Shown here piece by piece: positions 48,861 through 61,541 of a stretch of 64,000 nt of DNA (its first letter is position 1; the number at the start of each line of letters is the position of its first letter). The translations under genes were made by a program, and so were the position numbers. Origin of the DNA: Massilia agri (GTDB lineage: Bacteria > Pseudomonadota > Gammaproteobacteria > Burkholderiales > Burkholderiaceae_D); contig NZ_JANUHA010000004.1 of the NCBI RefSeq assembly GCF_024753255.1, positions 124,001-188,000 of the forward strand, read 5' to 3'. Below the pieces are notes generated by a model. The model was not told the DNA's origin, did no database searches, and worked only from the letters and a program-made list of their open reading frames with translations.

Positions 48861-49493
48861 ATGAAACCCATCATCCAACTGATCGCTACCGCAGCCGCCA
48901 CCGTCGCTTTCGCCACCTCCGCCATCGCCGCCGAAGCACCGGACGCGCTGGTCAAGCGCATCAGCGCCGACGTCATCGAGACCGTGAAGGCCGACAAGGA
49001 CATCCAGGCCGGCAACCGCGCCAAGATCATGGACCTCGTGAACAGCAAGATCCTGCCGCACGTGGATGCCGAGAAGATGACCCAGCAGGCAGCCGGCCGC
49101 TACTGGCGCCAGGCTACCCCGGAACAGCAGAAGCAGCTGATCAAGGAATTCACCAACCTGCTGGTCTACACCTACGCAGGCGCGCTGTCGCAGATCAAGA
49201 ACGAAACCGTCGAGTTCAAGCCTTTCCGTGCCGAAGCCGGCGCCAGCGACGTCGAAGTGCGTTCGCAGGTCAACGTCGCCCGCGGCGAGCCGATCACCCT
49301 GAACTACCGCCTGTCGAACGGCCCGCAAGGCTGGAAGATCTACGACATCAACGTGCTGGGCGCCTGGCTGGTCCAGACCTACACCAGCACCTTCGCGAGC
49401 GAGATCGGCAAGACCGGCATCGACGGCCTGATCAAGAAGCTGGCCGAGCGTAACCAGCAGCTGGCCTCCAAGCCGCTGAAGGCGCCGAAGTAA
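48861..49493 (+). CDS. mlaC: Periplasmic phospholipid-binding protein MlaC
   Basis: The soluble shuttle of the Mla pathway, 210 residues. A signal peptide (TVAFATSAIAAEAP) is followed by the Tol-tolerance/MlaC fold: DLVNSKILPHVDAEKMTQQA, GRYWRQATPEQQKQLIKEF, LVYTYAGALSQIKNE and IYDINVLGAWLVQTYTSTFA. The ATG at 48861 follows an AAGGAAA site. The gap of 108 bases after mlaA shows no strong terminator. It overlaps mlaB by one base (TAATG). Confidence 0.94.
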   Translation: MKPIIQLIATAAATVAFATSAIAAEAPDALVKRISADVIETVKADKDIQAGNRAKIMDLVNSKILPHVDAEKMTQQAAGRYWRQATPEQQKQLIKEFTNLLVYTYAGALSQIKNETVEFKPFRAEAGASDVEVRSQVNVARGEPITLNYRLSNGPQGWKIYDINVLGAWLVQTYTSTFASEIGKTGIDGLIKKLAERNQQLASKPLKAPK

Positions 49494-49768
49494 TGGCCGA
49501 AGCCAATCCCATGCTCTCGTTAGACGCCTTGACCTTCCAGAGCGGCCGCGCCGCCCTGGAACAGGGCTGTGCCGCGATCGCCGCCGGCGAGACCGTGTTC
49601 GACCTGGGCGGCGTCGGCGCCGCCGACTCCTCGGCCGTGGCCGTGCTGCTGGCCTGGCAGCGCCGCGCGCGCGCCGCGAACCAGCGCCTCACCTTCATCA
49701 ACGTTCCCGAGAACGTGCAGAAACTGGCCACGCTGTATGGCGTGGACCAGCTGTTGCCTCAGTCGTAA
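49493..49768 (+). CDS. mlaB: STAS-domain protein MlaB
   Basis: A 91-residue STAS-domain subunit that stabilises MlaF in the inner-membrane complex. The typical STAS core is VFDLGGVGAADSSAVAVLLA, followed by WQRRARAANQRLTFINVPEN. It starts in a TAATG overlap with mlaC, so the two are translationally coupled. It ends the mla operon proper; the next gene is 155 bases away with its own probable promoter. Confidence 0.9.
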   Translation: MAEANPMLSLDALTFQSGRAALEQGCAAIAAGETVFDLGGVGAADSSAVAVLLAWQRRARAANQRLTFINVPENVQKLATLYGVDQLLPQS

Positions 49769-49864
49769 CGCTGTTCCTGCCGGGTGGCGGCTCTTCGCCA
49801 GGCGCCCGGCAAACCCCTCCCGCCGCAAATTCCCCCGCCGGCCTCTTGTATTTCTGATTTCACC

Positions 49865-49870
49865 TATAAT
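49865..49870 (+). promoter_or_regulatory. Probable -10 box (TATAAT) for the ABC-ibaG-murA-his transcript
   Basis: A consensus TATAAT stands 54 bases before the ABC ATPase start in the gap after mlaB. The -35 region is not well matched (CTCTTG at 16-base spacing is the best candidate). It may allow transcription of the long downstream run independently of mla. Confidence 0.5.
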
Positions 49871-49923
49871 GGGCCGTTTCCCCGCACGGTCCCGGTGCGT
49901 CCGCACCATCCTCCCGAACAAGA

Positions 49924-50852
<929 letters not shown>

Positions 50853-50856
<4 letters not shown>

Positions 50857-51620
50857 ATCTGTTCTCGGTGGGTTTCCGCACCCTGTTCTACAAGGAGTCG
50901 CTGCGCTTCTGGAAAGTGGCGACCCAGACCATCGCCGCGCCCGTCGTCACGGCCATGCTCTACCTGCTGATCTTCGGCCACGTGCTCGACGGGCGCGTCG
51001 AGATGCTGGAAGGCGTCAGCTATACCTCCTTCCTGATTCCGGGCCTGGTGATGATGAGCGTGCTGCAGAACGCCTTCGCCAACTCGTCCTCGTCCCTGAT
51101 CCAGTCCAAGATCACCGGCAACCTGGTGTTCATCCTGCTGCCGCCGCTGTCGCATGCCGAGATCCTGTCGGCCTATATCGCCGCCTCCATCCTGCGCGGG
51201 CTCGCGGTCGGCTTCGGCGTATTCGTGATCACCGCCTGGTTCGCGCACCTCTCCTTCGTGGCGCCGCTGTGGATCATCGTGTTCGCCTTCCTGGGCGCGG
51301 CCATCCTCGGCACCATGGGCGTCATCGCCGGCATCTGGGCGGAAAAATTCGACCAGCTGGCGGCTTTCCAGAACTTCCTGATCATGCCGGCCACCTTCCT
51401 GGCCGGGGTGTTCTATTCCATCCAAAAACTGCCGCCGTTCTGGCTGGCGGTCTCGCATTTCAACCCGTTCTTTTATATGATTGACGGGTTCCGCTATGGA
51501 TTCTTCGGCAAATCCGACGTCTCGCCCTGGACCAGCCTGGCCATCGTGTCGGTGTTCCTGGTGGTGCTGGCGGCCATTGCGATCAATATGCTCAAGCGCG
51601 GCTACAAGCTTCGCCATTAA
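50853..51620 (+). CDS. ABC-2 type exporter permease (YadH-like)
   Basis: A 255-residue permease with about six membrane segments. ABC-2 family blocks include YTSFLIPGLVMMSVLQNAF, NSSSSLIQSKITGNL and the C-terminal FYSIQKLPPFWLAVSHFNP. It overlaps the ATPase gene (ATGA) and so forms a two-gene exporter unit. The substrate cannot be read from the sequence; an envelope lipid or drug is plausible given the neighbours. Confidence 0.9.
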
Positions 51621-51641
51621 AGAATTCACTGGAGTTACCTC

Positions 51642-51878
51642 GTGTCGACCACACCCGAACTGATCCACAGCTACATCAGCGCTGGCCTCGAATGCACCCA
51701 TTTGCACGTGGAGGGCGACGGCCAGCATTTCACGGCCGTGATCGTCTCGCCTGCCTTTGCCGGCAAGCGTCCGATCCAGCGCCACCAGCTGGTGTACGCT
51801 GCACTCGGCGATCGCATGCGCGAGGAAATCCACGCGCTGTCGATGAAAACCCTGACCCCTGACGAGTACCAAGGCTAA
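51642..51878 (+). CDS. ibaG: BolA family protein IbaG
   Basis: A 78-residue BolA-fold protein (YrbA/IbaG branch), a partner of monothiol glutaredoxins in iron-sulfur handling and linked to envelope homeostasis. The family core is [19 protein letters not shown], followed by [19 protein letters not shown]. The start is GTG at 51642, with GGAG 7 bases upstream. It stands 3 bases before murA, as in E. coli. grxD at 26.2 kb encodes a possible partner. Confidence 0.93.
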   Translation: MSTTPELIHSYISAGLECTHLHVEGDGQHFTAVIVSPAFAGKRPIQRHQLVYAALGDRMREEIHALSMKTLTPDEYQG

Positions 51879-51880
51879 TC

Positions 51881-53131
<1,251 letters not shown>

Positions 53132-53806
53132 ATGAGCACTATGAATCGACACGGGGAACCGGGCCTGATCCTGGCCCTCTCCAAGGGCCGGATCTTCGAG
53201 GACACCCTGCCGCTGCTCGAAGCAGCGGGCATTACCGTCCTTGAAAATCCGGAAACCTCGCGCAAGCTGATCCTGCCGACCAATGACCCGGGCGTGCGCG
53301 TGCTGATCGTGCGCGCCAGCGACGTGCCGACCTATGTCCAGCACGGCGCCGCCGATTTCGGCGTGGCCGGCAAGGACGTGCTGCTCGAGCATGGCGGCGA
53401 AGGCCTGTACCAGCCGATCGACCTGCGCATCGCCTGCTGCCGCATGTCGGTGGCGGTGAACGCCGGCTTCGACTACGAGACGGCGGTGCGCCAGGGCGCG
53501 CGCCTGCGCGTGGCGACCAAGTTCGTGAACACCGCGCGCGAGCACTTCGCCGCCAAGGGCGTGCACGTCGACCTGATCAAGCTGTACGGTTCGATGGAAC
53601 TGGCGCCGCTGGTCGGCCTGTCGGACGCCATCGTCGACGTCGTCTCGACCGGCGGCACCCTGCGCGCCAACAACCTGGTCGAAGTCGAAAAGATCATGGA
53701 CATCTCCTCGCGCCTGGTGGTCAACCAGGCCGCGCTCAAGCTCAAGCGCGAGCGCCTGCAACCCATTCTCGACGCCTTCCAGAAAGCGTCGCAAGCACAA
53801 GGCTGA
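53132..53806 (+). CDS. hisG: ATP phosphoribosyltransferase, short form
   Basis: The first enzyme of histidine synthesis, joining ATP and PRPP. At 224 residues it is the short form that lacks the C-terminal regulatory domain and normally needs HisZ. Family text: [40 protein letters not shown] and [19 protein letters not shown]. No hisZ is present in the window. It follows murA without a gap (TAAATG) and precedes hisD by 8 bases. Confidence 0.96.
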   Translation: MSTMNRHGEPGLILALSKGRIFEDTLPLLEAAGITVLENPETSRKLILPTNDPGVRVLIVRASDVPTYVQHGAADFGVAGKDVLLEHGGEGLYQPIDLRIACCRMSVAVNAGFDYETAVRQGARLRVATKFVNTAREHFAAKGVHVDLIKLYGSMELAPLVGLSDAIVDVVSTGGTLRANNLVEVEKIMDISSRLVVNQAALKLKRERLQPILDAFQKASQAQG

Positions 53807-53814
53807 AGCACATC

Positions 53815-55134
53815 ATGGCAGTACAGATCCGCAAGCTCGACTCCACCGCCCCCGACTTCAAGCAGACGCTGTCAAGCCTGCTGGCATTCGAAGCCGAAAC
53901 CGACGACGCCATCGAGTCAAGCGTCGCGAAGATCCTGGCGGACGTGAAGCATCGCGGTGACGCTGCCGTGCTGGAGTACACCAACAAATTCGACCGCATC
54001 CCGAACGGCGGCGCCAGCTCCATGGCCGCCTTCGACATCCGGCAGGACGAACTGGACGCGGCCCTCGCAGCCATCCCCGAGGCCCAGCGCAATGCGCTGC
54101 GCACGGCGGCCGAACGCATCCGCGTCTTCCACGAGCGCCAGAAGCAGGAACTCAACGGTTTTACCTTCACCGAGCCTGACGGCACCGTGCTGGGCCAGCG
54201 CGTGACCCCGCTCGACCGTGTCGGCATCTATGTCCCGGGCGGCAAGGCAGCCTACCCCTCGTCGGTCCTGATGAACGCGATTCCCGCCAAGGTCGCCGGC
54301 GTGCAGGAAATCGTGATGGTGGTGCCGACCCCGGATGGCGTGAAGAACCAGATGGTCTTGGGGGCCGCCGCGATCGCCGGTGTGACCCGCGTGATCACCA
54401 TCGGCGGCGCCCAGGCCGTCGGCGCCCTCGCCTATGGCACCGAGACCATTCCGGCCGTGGACAAGATCGTCGGCCCGGGCAATGCCTATGTGGCGGCCGC
54501 CAAGCGCCGCGTGTTCGGCGTGGTGGGCATCGACATGATCGCCGGCCCCTCGGAGATCCTGGTGCTGTGCGACGGCACGACCGACCCGGACTGGATCGCG
54601 ATGGACCTGTTCTCCCAGGCCGAGCACGACGAGCTGGCCCAGGCCATCCTGCTGTGCCCGGACGCGGACTACATCGCACGCGTGGAAGCGAGCATCCACA
54701 AGCTGCTGCCGACCATGCCGCGGCATGAAACCATCACGACCTCGCTGACCGACCGCGGCGCGCTCGTGAAGGTGCGCGACATGGAAGAGGCGTGCGCGAT
54801 CGCCAACGACATCGCCGCCGAACACCTCGAGGTCTCCGCTGAAGACCCATTGAAGTGGGCCGACCGGATCCGCCACGCCGGCGCCATGTTCCTCGGCCGC
54901 TTCTCGTCCGAATCGCTGGGCGACTACTGCTGCGGCCCGAACCACGTGCTGCCGACTTCGCGCACCGCGCGCTTCTCCTCGCCGCTGGGCGTCTACGACT
55001 TCCAGAAGCGCTCGTCCGTGATCCAGGTGAGCGAGCAGGGCGCCCAGACCCTGGGCAAGGTTGCGGCCGAACTGGCCTATGGCGAAGGCCTGCAGGCGCA
55101 CGCCCGCAGCGCCGAGCTCCGTATCAAATCATGA
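53815..55134 (+). CDS. hisD: Histidinol dehydrogenase
   Basis: A zinc enzyme that oxidises L-histidinol to histidine with NAD. It has 439 residues. Conserved blocks: [65 protein letters not shown] (zinc ligands) and [19 protein letters not shown]. It overlaps the DNA methyltransferase gene by four bases (ATGA). Confidence 0.97.
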   Translation: MAVQIRKLDSTAPDFKQTLSSLLAFEAETDDAIESSVAKILADVKHRGDAAVLEYTNKFDRIPNGGASSMAAFDIRQDELDAALAAIPEAQRNALRTAAERIRVFHERQKQELNGFTFTEPDGTVLGQRVTPLDRVGIYVPGGKAAYPSSVLMNAIPAKVAGVQEIVMVVPTPDGVKNQMVLGAAAIAGVTRVITIGGAQAVGALAYGTETIPAVDKIVGPGNAYVAAAKRRVFGVVGIDMIAGPSEILVLCDGTTDPDWIAMDLFSQAEHDELAQAILLCPDADYIARVEASIHKLLPTMPRHETITTSLTDRGALVKVRDMEEACAIANDIAAEHLEVSAEDPLKWADRIRHAGAMFLGRFSSESLGDYCCGPNHVLPTSRTARFSSPLGVYDFQKRSSVIQVSEQGAQTLGKVAAELAYGEGLQAHARSAELRIKS

Positions 55135-55955
55135 GCACCTGGGTCGACCAGGTCTTCTGCGAGGATGCGCTCACCGGCTTGGGACGCATCCCGGACGCGT
55201 CCATCGACCTGATCCTGACCGACCCGCCCTACAACCTCGGCAAGGACTACGGCAACGCCTCGGACCAGCAGAGCGTCGAGGCCTACCTCGCCTGGACCGA
55301 GCAGTGGATCGATGCCGTCCTGCCGAAGCTGAAAGCGAACGGCAGCCTGTACATCTTCCTCACCTGGCGCTTCGCGCCGGAGATCTTCGTGATGCTGAAA
55401 AAGCGCATGACGATGATGAACGAGATCATCTGGGACCGCCGCGTGCCCTCGATGGGCGGCAGCGTGCGCAGCTTCAGCTCGGTGCATGACACCATCGGCT
55501 TTTTTGTCAACCGCAAGGACTACTACTTCGACCTGGACGCCGTGCGCATTCCGTATGACGCCGAGACCAAGAAGGCGCGCTCGCGCTCGATCTTCATCGG
55601 CGCCAAGTGGCTCGAGGTCGGCTACAACCCGAAGGACGTGTGGAGCGTGTCGCGCCTGCACCGCGAGCATCCGGAACGCGCCGACCATCCGACCCAGAAG
55701 CCGCTCGAGATCATCGAGCGCATGGTGAAGGCCTCCTGCCCTGCGGGCGGCATCGTGCTCGACCCCTTCATGGGCAGCGGCACCACGGCGATCGCCGCGC
55801 GCCAGACCGGGCGCCACTTCACCGGCTTCGAACTCAACCCCGCCTACTGCGACATCATCCGGGAGCGCCTGGCCGCGCCCGAGGTGCCTGTCGCGGGGGC
55901 AAAGAAACGCAAGAGCGCCGCGAAGAGCGCGCCGCTGAACGAGGAACCTGCATGA
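55131..55955 (+). CDS. Orphan site-specific DNA methyltransferase (DNA adenine N6 or cytosine N4, beta-type)
   Basis: A 274-residue amino-methyltransferase. The catalytic motif IV is [11 protein letters not shown] (Asp31-Tyr34). AdoMet motif I is near the C-terminus ([20 protein letters not shown]). This order, IV first and I last, is that of beta-class enzymes such as YhdJ, HinfI and CcrM methylases. [13 protein letters not shown] is the usual lead-in to motif I. The C-terminus is Lys/Ala-rich ([12 protein letters not shown]). There is no restriction gene beside it. It overlaps hisD upstream and hisC downstream by ATGA each, so it is translated within the his operon. The recognition sequence is unknown. 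Confidence 0.92.
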   Translation: MSTWVDQVFCEDALTGLGRIPDASIDLILTDPPYNLGKDYGNASDQQSVEAYLAWTEQWIDAVLPKLKANGSLYIFLTWRFAPEIFVMLKKRMTMMNEIIWDRRVPSMGGSVRSFSSVHDTIGFFVNRKDYYFDLDAVRIPYDAETKKARSRSIFIGAKWLEVGYNPKDVWSVSRLHREHPERADHPTQKPLEIIERMVKASCPAGGIVLDPFMGSGTTAIAARQTGRHFTGFELNPAYCDIIRERLAAPEVPVAGAKKRKSAAKSAPLNEEPA

Positions 55956-57055
55956 GCGCCATCGAGAACCTGATCGCCAATACCATCCGCGAAGACGTCC
56001 GCAACATCGCCAGCTACCACGTGCCGGACGCGAGCGGCTACATCAAGCTCGACGCGATGGAAAACCCGTATCAGCTGCCGGACGCGCTGCGCGCCGAACT
56101 GGGCCAGCGCCTGGCCGACGCCGCGCTGAACCGCTATCCGGTGGCCTCCTATGCCACCCTGAAGCAGAAGATCTGCGCCGGCCTGGGCGTCCCCGCCGGC
56201 TACGACGTCCTGCTCGGCAACGGCTCGGACGAACTCATCTCGATCATGGCCACCGCCGTCGCGCGGCAGCAGCTTGGTGCCGAGATGCGACGCGCCGTCA
56301 TCATGGCGCCGACCCCGGCCTTCGTGATGTTCTCGCGCTCCGCCCAGTTCGCGGGCGCGGACTTCGTCGGCGTGCCGGTGAAAGCCGACTTCTCGCTCGA
56401 CCTGCCCGCCATGCTGGCCGCTATCGAACAGCACAAGCCCGCGCTGGTCTTCCTGGCCTACCCGAACAACCCGACCGGCAACCTGTTCGATGCCGACGAC
56501 ATGGTCGCCATCATCCGCGCCCTGGGCGAGACCGGCATCGCCGTGGTCGACGAGGCCTACCAGCCTTTCGCGAAGAAGAGCTTCATGGGCCGCCTGCCGG
56601 AGTTCCCGAACCTGGTCGTGATGCGCACCCTGTCCAAGCTGGGCCTGGCCGGCATCCGCCTCGGCTACCTGTCCGGCGACGCGAAGCTGCTGGAACAATT
56701 CGAGAAGGTGCGCCCGCCCTACAACGTCAACGTGCTGACCCAGGTGGCCGCCGAGTTCGCGCTCGACCACCTCGAGGTGCTCGACAGCCAGGCCGAGATG
56801 CTGAACGCCGAGCGCGCGCGCCTTGCCGCCGAACTGGCGGCGCTGCCGGGAGTCGAAGTGTTTCCGTCGGCTGCGAATTTCATCTCGCTGCGCGTGCCGG
56901 ATGCCGACAAAGTCTGCGCGCAACTTCGCAGCGAAAAGGTGCTGATCAAAAATTTGAGTAAAATGGACAAGGTGTTGGCCAATTGCATTCGCGTCACGGT
57001 CAGCACACCAGAAGAAAACACCGCATTCCTGACAGCCCTGAAAGCTTCCCTATAG
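55952..57055 (+). CDS. hisC: Histidinol-phosphate aminotransferase
   Basis: A PLP enzyme of 367 residues converting imidazole acetol phosphate to histidinol phosphate. Typical segments are [50 protein letters not shown] and the PLP-lysine region [16 protein letters not shown]. It overlaps the upstream methyltransferase by ATGA. hisB follows after 43 bases. HisC in place within the his operon makes the histidinol phosphate role firm. Confidence 0.96.
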   Translation: MSAIENLIANTIREDVRNIASYHVPDASGYIKLDAMENPYQLPDALRAELGQRLADAALNRYPVASYATLKQKICAGLGVPAGYDVLLGNGSDELISIMATAVARQQLGAEMRRAVIMAPTPAFVMFSRSAQFAGADFVGVPVKADFSLDLPAMLAAIEQHKPALVFLAYPNNPTGNLFDADDMVAIIRALGETGIAVVDEAYQPFAKKSFMGRLPEFPNLVVMRTLSKLGLAGIRLGYLSGDAKLLEQFEKVRPPYNVNVLTQVAAEFALDHLEVLDSQAEMLNAERARLAAELAALPGVEVFPSAANFISLRVPDADKVCAQLRSEKVLIKNLSKMDKVLANCIRVTVSTPEENTAFLTALKASL

Positions 57056-57098
57056 CAGCGTTTCTTTCCTTAAAGAGACGCCACACGAGCACCCTGCA

Positions 57099-57689
57099 AT
57101 GACCCGCACCGCCGAAATCACGCGCAACACCAACGAGACGCAGATCCGCGTCGCGATCAACCTGGACGGCACCGGCCGCCAGAAACTGAACACTGGCGTC
57201 CCCTTCCTGGACCACATGCTCGACCAGATCGCGCGCCACGGGATGATCGACCTCGAAGTCGAGGCCGTCGGCGACCTGCACATCGATGCCCACCATACCG
57301 TCGAGGACACCGGCATCACCCTCGGCATGGCGGTGGCCAAGGCCGTGGGCGACAAGAAGGGCATGGTCCGCTACGGCCACTCCTACGTGCCGCTGGACGA
57401 GGCGCTGTCGCGCGTGGTGATCGACTTCTCGGGCCGTCCGGGCCTGGAAATGCACATCCCCTGGACCCGCGCCATGATCGGCACCTATGACGTCGACCTG
57501 ACGGGCGAATTCTTCCGCGGCTTCGTGAACCACGCCGGCGTGACCCTGCACATCGACAACCTGCGCGGCGTGAACGCGCACCACCAGTGCGAGACCGTGT
57601 TCAAGGCCTTCGGCCGCGCGCTGCGCATGGCCACCGCGCTGGACGAACGCGCCGCCGGCATCATCCCTTCGACCAAAGGCAGTCTGTAA
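57099..57689 (+). CDS. hisB: Imidazoleglycerol-phosphate dehydratase
   Basis: The monofunctional dehydratase, 196 residues, without the N-terminal histidinol-phosphatase domain found in E. coli HisB. Metal-binding histidines lie in [30 protein letters not shown] and [18 protein letters not shown]. The phosphatase step must be supplied by another gene outside the window. hisH begins 5 bases later. Confidence 0.96.
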   Translation: MTRTAEITRNTNETQIRVAINLDGTGRQKLNTGVPFLDHMLDQIARHGMIDLEVEAVGDLHIDAHHTVEDTGITLGMAVAKAVGDKKGMVRYGHSYVPLDEALSRVVIDFSGRPGLEMHIPWTRAMIGTYDVDLTGEFFRGFVNHAGVTLHIDNLRGVNAHHQCETVFKAFGRALRMATALDERAAGIIPSTKGSL

Positions 57690-57694
57690 GAGCC

Positions 57695-58336
57695 ATGACG
57701 AACAAGATTGTGGTGGTCGATGGCCTGGGTAACCTGCGCTCGGTCGCGCAGGCGCTGCGCGCCGCCGCGCCCGAGGCCGACATCCTGGTGTCGAACAAGC
57801 TTGAAGACATCGATGCCGCCGACCGCATCGTGCTGCCGGGGCAGGGCGCCATGCGCGACTGCATGCGCAGCCTGCGCGAATCCGGCGCCGAGGAGGCGCT
57901 GCTGCGCGCGGTAAAAAACCGCCCGGTGATGGGCGTGTGCGTGGGCGAGCAGATGCTGTTCGACGAGAGCGAAGAGAACGAAGGCACGCCGGGCCTGGGC
58001 CTGCTCCCGGGACGCGTTGTGCGCTTCCAGCTGGACGGCAAGCTGCAAAGCGACGGTTCCCGCTTCAAGGTGCCGCAAATGGGCTGGAACCGCGTGCGCC
58101 AGACCCGCGCCCACCCGCTGTGGGAAGGCGTCGAGGACGGCAGCTATTTCTACTTCGTGCACAGCTACTACGCGGCGCCCGAACAGGCCAGCGACACCAT
58201 CGGCGAGGCCGACTACGGCGGCATGTACACCTGCGCCGTGGCCCGCGACAACCTGGTCGCCACCCAGTTCCACCCCGAGAAGAGCGCAGCCGCCGGCCTG
58301 CGCCTGTACCGCAATTTCATCAACTGGAAGCCGTAA
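57695..58336 (+). CDS. hisH: Imidazole glycerol phosphate synthase, glutaminase subunit
   Basis: A class I glutamine amidotransferase of 213 residues that feeds ammonia to HisF. Nucleophile Cys82 is in [10 protein letters not shown], and the His and Glu of the triad are in ATQFHPEKS. The phosphate/oxyanion strand motif [11 protein letters not shown] is present. The start ATG at 57695 follows AAGAGCC. hisA begins 40 bases after the stop. Confidence 0.95.
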   Translation: MTNKIVVVDGLGNLRSVAQALRAAAPEADILVSNKLEDIDAADRIVLPGQGAMRDCMRSLRESGAEEALLRAVKNRPVMGVCVGEQMLFDESEENEGTPGLGLLPGRVVRFQLDGKLQSDGSRFKVPQMGWNRVRQTRAHPLWEGVEDGSYFYFVHSYYAAPEQASDTIGEADYGGMYTCAVARDNLVATQFHPEKSAAAGLRLYRNFINWKP

Positions 58337-58376
58337 TTTTTACGCTCATTTCCTCGTCAACCAACCGACAACGACC

Positions 58377-59153
58377 ATGCTGCTGATCCCCGCCATCGAC
58401 CTCAAAGACGGTCACTGCGTCCGCCTGAAACAGGGTGACATGGACCTCGCCACCGTATTCTCCGAAGACCCCGCCGAAATGGCGCTGCACTGGCTGAAGA
58501 AGGGCGCGCGCCGCCTGCACCTGGTGGACCTGAACGGCGCCTTCGCCGGCAAGCCGAAGAACGAGGCGGCGATCAAGTCCATCCTGCAGACCGTGCAGGA
58601 CTACGCCGAAGAGATGGGCATCGACGAGATCCCGGTCCAGCTGGGCGGCGGCATCCGCGACCTCGACACCATCGAGCGCTACCTGGACGACGGCATCACC
58701 TACATCATCGTCGGCACCGCCGCCGTGAAGAACCCCGGCTTCCTGCACGACGCCTGTGGCGCCTTCCCGGGTTCGATCATCGTCGGCCTGGACGCCAAGG
58801 ACGGCAAGGTCGCCACCGACGGCTGGAGCAAGATGTCCGGCCACGAAGTCATCGACCTGGCCAAGAAATTCGAAGGCTACGGCGTCGAATCGATCGTCTA
58901 CACCGACATCGGCCGCGACGGCATGATGGCCGGCGTGAACATCGAAGCCACCGTCAAGCTGGCGCAAGCCGTCAAGATCCCCATCATCGCTTCGGGCGGC
59001 GTGCACAACCTGGCCGACGTCGAAGCGCTGTGCGCGGTGCAGGACGAGGGCATCGAAGGCGTGATCTGCGGCCGTTCGATCTACGAAGGCACGCTCGACC
59101 TGGCCTCCGCCCAGGAACGCGCGGACGAACTGACCGAGGGCGCGCAAGCCTAA
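58377..59153 (+). CDS. hisA: Phosphoribosylformimino-5-aminoimidazole carboxamide ribotide isomerase
   Basis: A TIM-barrel isomerase of 258 residues. The first strand [20 protein letters not shown] carries the catalytic Asp8. [17 protein letters not shown] and [15 protein letters not shown] are the phosphate-binding and active-site strands. It is followed 4 bases later by hisF, its structural relative. About 10 residues longer than E. coli HisA, mostly around [10 protein letters not shown]. Confidence 0.96.
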   Translation: MLLIPAIDLKDGHCVRLKQGDMDLATVFSEDPAEMALHWLKKGARRLHLVDLNGAFAGKPKNEAAIKSILQTVQDYAEEMGIDEIPVQLGGGIRDLDTIERYLDDGITYIIVGTAAVKNPGFLHDACGAFPGSIIVGLDAKDGKVATDGWSKMSGHEVIDLAKKFEGYGVESIVYTDIGRDGMMAGVNIEATVKLAQAVKIPIIASGGVHNLADVEALCAVQDEGIEGVICGRSIYEGTLDLASAQERADELTEGAQA

Positions 59154-59157
59154 GCAC

Positions 59158-59919
59158 ATGCTCGCAAAACGCATCATTCCCTGCCTCGACGTGACCGGCG
59201 GCCGTGTGGTCAAGGGCGTCAACTTCACCGAGCTGCGCGACGCCGGCGACCCGGTCGAGATCGCGCGCCGCTACGACGGACAGGGCGCGGACGAAATCAC
59301 CTTCCTCGACATCACCGCCTCGAGCGACGGCCGCGACCTGATCCTGCCGATCATCGAAGCCGTGGCCTCCACCGTGTTCATTCCGCTCACCGTCGGTGGC
59401 GGCGTGCGCAAGGTCGAAGACGTGCGGCGCCTGCTCAATGCCGGCGCCGACAAGGTGTCGATGAACACCTCTGCCGTCACCAATCCGCAGCTGGTCTTCG
59501 ACGCTTCGCAGAAGCACGGCTCCCAGTGCATCGTGGTGGCGATCGACGCCAAGCAGGTCGCCCCCGGCAAATGGGAAGTCTTCACGCACGGCGGACGCAA
59601 CCCGACGGGCCTCGATGCCGTCGAGTGGGCGCGCAAGATGGAAAGCCTCGGCGCCGGTGAGTTATTGCTCACTTCGATGGACCGCGACGGCACCAAGATC
59701 GGTTTCGACCTGGGCCTGACCCGCGCCGTGTCGGATGCGGTCGGCATCCCCGTGATCGCCTCGGGCGGCGTCGGCGGTTTGCAGGACCTGGCCGACGGCA
59801 TCCTCGAAGGCCACGCCGACGCGGTGCTGGCCGCCAGCATCTTTCACTACGGCCAGCACACGGTCGGTGAAGCCAAGCGCTTCATGGCGCAGCAGGGCAT
59901 CCCGATGAGGCTGGAGTAA
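59158..59919 (+). CDS. hisF: Imidazole glycerol phosphate synthase, cyclase subunit
   Basis: A TIM-barrel cyclase of 253 residues working with HisH. Catalytic Asp11 lies in [16 protein letters not shown] and the second catalytic Asp in [25 protein letters not shown] and [17 protein letters not shown] are phosphate-binding loops. hisI starts 2 bases after the stop. Confidence 0.97.
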   Translation: MLAKRIIPCLDVTGGRVVKGVNFTELRDAGDPVEIARRYDGQGADEITFLDITASSDGRDLILPIIEAVASTVFIPLTVGGGVRKVEDVRRLLNAGADKVSMNTSAVTNPQLVFDASQKHGSQCIVVAIDAKQVAPGKWEVFTHGGRNPTGLDAVEWARKMESLGAGELLLTSMDRDGTKIGFDLGLTRAVSDAVGIPVIASGGVGGLQDLADGILEGHADAVLAASIFHYGQHTVGEAKRFMAQQGIPMRLE

Positions 59920-59921
59920 TC

Positions 59922-60341
59922 ATGCCGACCAACGCCAAGTGGCTGAACAAGGTGCGCTGGGACGAACACGGCCTGGTGCCGGTGATCGCCCAGGAAGCGG
60001 CGAGCGGCGACATCCTGATGTTCGCCTGGATGAACCGCGAGGCGCTCGCCAGGACGGCGGAGCTGGGCGAGGCCGTCTACTGGAGCCGTTCGCGCAAGAA
60101 GCTGTGGCACAAGGGCGAGGAATCCGGCCATACCCAGCGGGTAGTAGAGATGCGCCTGGACTGCGACGAAGACGTCGTCCTGCTCAAGATCGAGCAGAAG
60201 GGCGGCATCGCCTGCCACACCGGGCGCCATTCCTGCTTCTATCAACGCTTTAACCCTGAGGGTGAGGACTGGCAGGCGGTCGACCCCGTGCTGCAGGACC
60301 CCGACACCATCTACTCCGCACAAAAGAAATCCCATGAGTGA
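59922..60341 (+). CDS. hisI: Phosphoribosyl-AMP cyclohydrolase
   Basis: A separate HisI of 139 residues (not fused to HisE). Zinc and active-site segments: [33 protein letters not shown] and [13 protein letters not shown]. It overlaps hisE by 8 bases. Split hisI and hisE genes are typical of betaproteobacteria, in contrast to the fused HisIE of enteric bacteria. Confidence 0.96.
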   Translation: MPTNAKWLNKVRWDEHGLVPVIAQEAASGDILMFAWMNREALARTAELGEAVYWSRSRKKLWHKGEESGHTQRVVEMRLDCDEDVVLLKIEQKGGIACHTGRHSCFYQRFNPEGEDWQAVDPVLQDPDTIYSAQKKSHE

Positions 60342-60675
60342 CATCCTGGCCCGCGTTGCGGCCGTGATCGAGTCGCGCAAGCCAGACGCTGGCGGCGACC
60401 CGGCGACCTCCTACGTCGCCAAGCTGTTTTCGAAGGGCGACGACGCCATCCTGAAGAAGATCGGCGAAGAAGCCACCGAGACCGTCATGGCCGCCAAGGA
60501 CGCGCGTGTCTCGGGCGACGCTTCCAAGGTCCTGTACGAGACCGCCGACCTGTGGTTCCACTCGATGGTGTTGCTGGCCCAGTTCGGCTTGACGCCGCAG
60601 CAGGTGATCGACGAGCTGGGGCGCCGCGAAGGCGTATCGGGCATCGAAGAGAAAGCTTCCCGCCAAGAAAAATAA
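60334..60675 (+). CDS. hisE: Phosphoribosyl-ATP pyrophosphohydrolase
   Basis: A 113-residue all-alpha MazG-like hydrolase for the second step of the pathway. The metal-binding helix is [16 protein letters not shown], and [17 protein letters not shown] is the second motif. It is the last gene of the histidine operon. A promoter-like sequence lies just downstream before hinT. Confidence 0.95.
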   Translation: MSDILARVAAVIESRKPDAGGDPATSYVAKLFSKGDDAILKKIGEEATETVMAAKDARVSGDASKVLYETADLWFHSMVLLAQFGLTPQQVIDELGRREGVSGIEEKASRQEK

Positions 60676-60700
60676 GCTGCTGGTAAGCACCTACTTACGC

Positions 60701-60728
60701 TTGCCTTCCCCGTATCCGGTGTCATAAT
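60701..60728 (+). promoter_or_regulatory. Candidate sigma70 promoter for hinT-tatABC
   Basis: TTGCCT (60701-60706) and CATAAT (60723-60728) are separated by 16 bases, 92 bases before the hinT start in the 145-base gap after hisE. This would let hinT and tat be expressed apart from histidine synthesis. Confidence 0.5.
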
Positions 60729-60820
60729 CGTTCTTCCCGCGTCACACCGTTGTCATGCGGCGCCGGTAGGATGCACGGGCTTCCCTCCTGGGGGAATGCT
60801 GTCAACAATCTGGAGACAAG

Positions 60821-61195
60821 ATGGACAACTGCATTTTCTGCAAGATCGTTGCCAAGCAGATTCCGGCCAGCGTCGTCTACGAAGACGATGAACTGCTGGC
60901 CTTCAAGGACATCAACCCGGCCGCTCCGGTACACCTGCTGGTGATCCCGAAGCAGCACGTGGCCACGCTCTCGGATTGCACCGGCGAGCACGCCACGGTG
61001 CTGGGCAAGATGCTGGCGCTGGCGCCGAAGCTTGCGGAAGAGCACGGCGTTGCGGTCAAGGTTGACGGCAACGGCGCACGCACTGGTGGCTTCAAGACCC
61101 TGATCAATAGCGGGCCGGACGGCGGGCAGGAAGTCTATCACCTGCACCTGCACATGTATGGCGGCAAGCGCCCCTGGCGCGGGCTGGGGACCTGA
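60821..61195 (+). CDS. hinT: HIT family protein HinT
   Basis: A purine nucleoside phosphoramidase of 124 residues. The histidine triad is HLHLHMYGG near the C-terminus; the N-terminal CIFCKIVAKQIPASVVYEDD is standard. It hydrolyses aminoacyl-AMP-type phosphoramidates. A clear GGAGAC site precedes the ATG. Its place between hisE and tatA is conserved in related bacteria. Confidence 0.95.
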   Translation: MDNCIFCKIVAKQIPASVVYEDDELLAFKDINPAAPVHLLVIPKQHVATLSDCTGEHATVLGKMLALAPKLAEEHGVAVKVDGNGARTGGFKTLINSGPDGGQEVYHLHLHMYGGKRPWRGLGT

Positions 61196-61289
61196 GCTTT
61201 TAATGGGGGCAGGACGCTCCCGCTTGGCGTATACTGAAACTGAGACTTTCCCGATTCACAGGCGCAAGGCGCCTTGCTAGGAGACAAAC

Positions 61290-61532
61290 ATGGGTTCGAT
61301 GAGTATTTGGCACTGGGTCATTGTGCTGGTGGTCGTGATGCTGATTTTCGGCACCAAGAAGATCAGCAATATCGGTGGCGACCTGGGCAAGGCCGTGAAA
61401 GGCTTCAAGGATGGCGTGAAGGGCGAGGAAGAAAAGAACGCCGCTGCCGGCCAGTCGACCAGCCATCCGCCGCAGCAGGTCGCCGACAAGACGACCATCG
61501 ACGTCGAAGCACGCGACAAGAGCCGCCATTAA
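61290..61532 (+). CDS. tatA: Sec-independent translocase subunit TatA
   Basis: An 80-residue pore-forming subunit. It has one N-terminal membrane helix ([19 protein letters not shown]), a glycine hinge and an amphipathic helix ([17 protein letters not shown]), then a polar tail. It works with TatB and TatC to export folded proteins with twin-arginine signals, such as perhaps the LD-carboxypeptidase at 14.8 kb. tatB begins 9 bases later. Confidence 0.95.
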   Translation: MGSMSIWHWVIVLVVVMLIFGTKKISNIGGDLGKAVKGFKDGVKGEEEKNAAAGQSTSHPPQQVADKTTIDVEARDKSRH

Positions 61533-61541
61533 GATCCGGGC

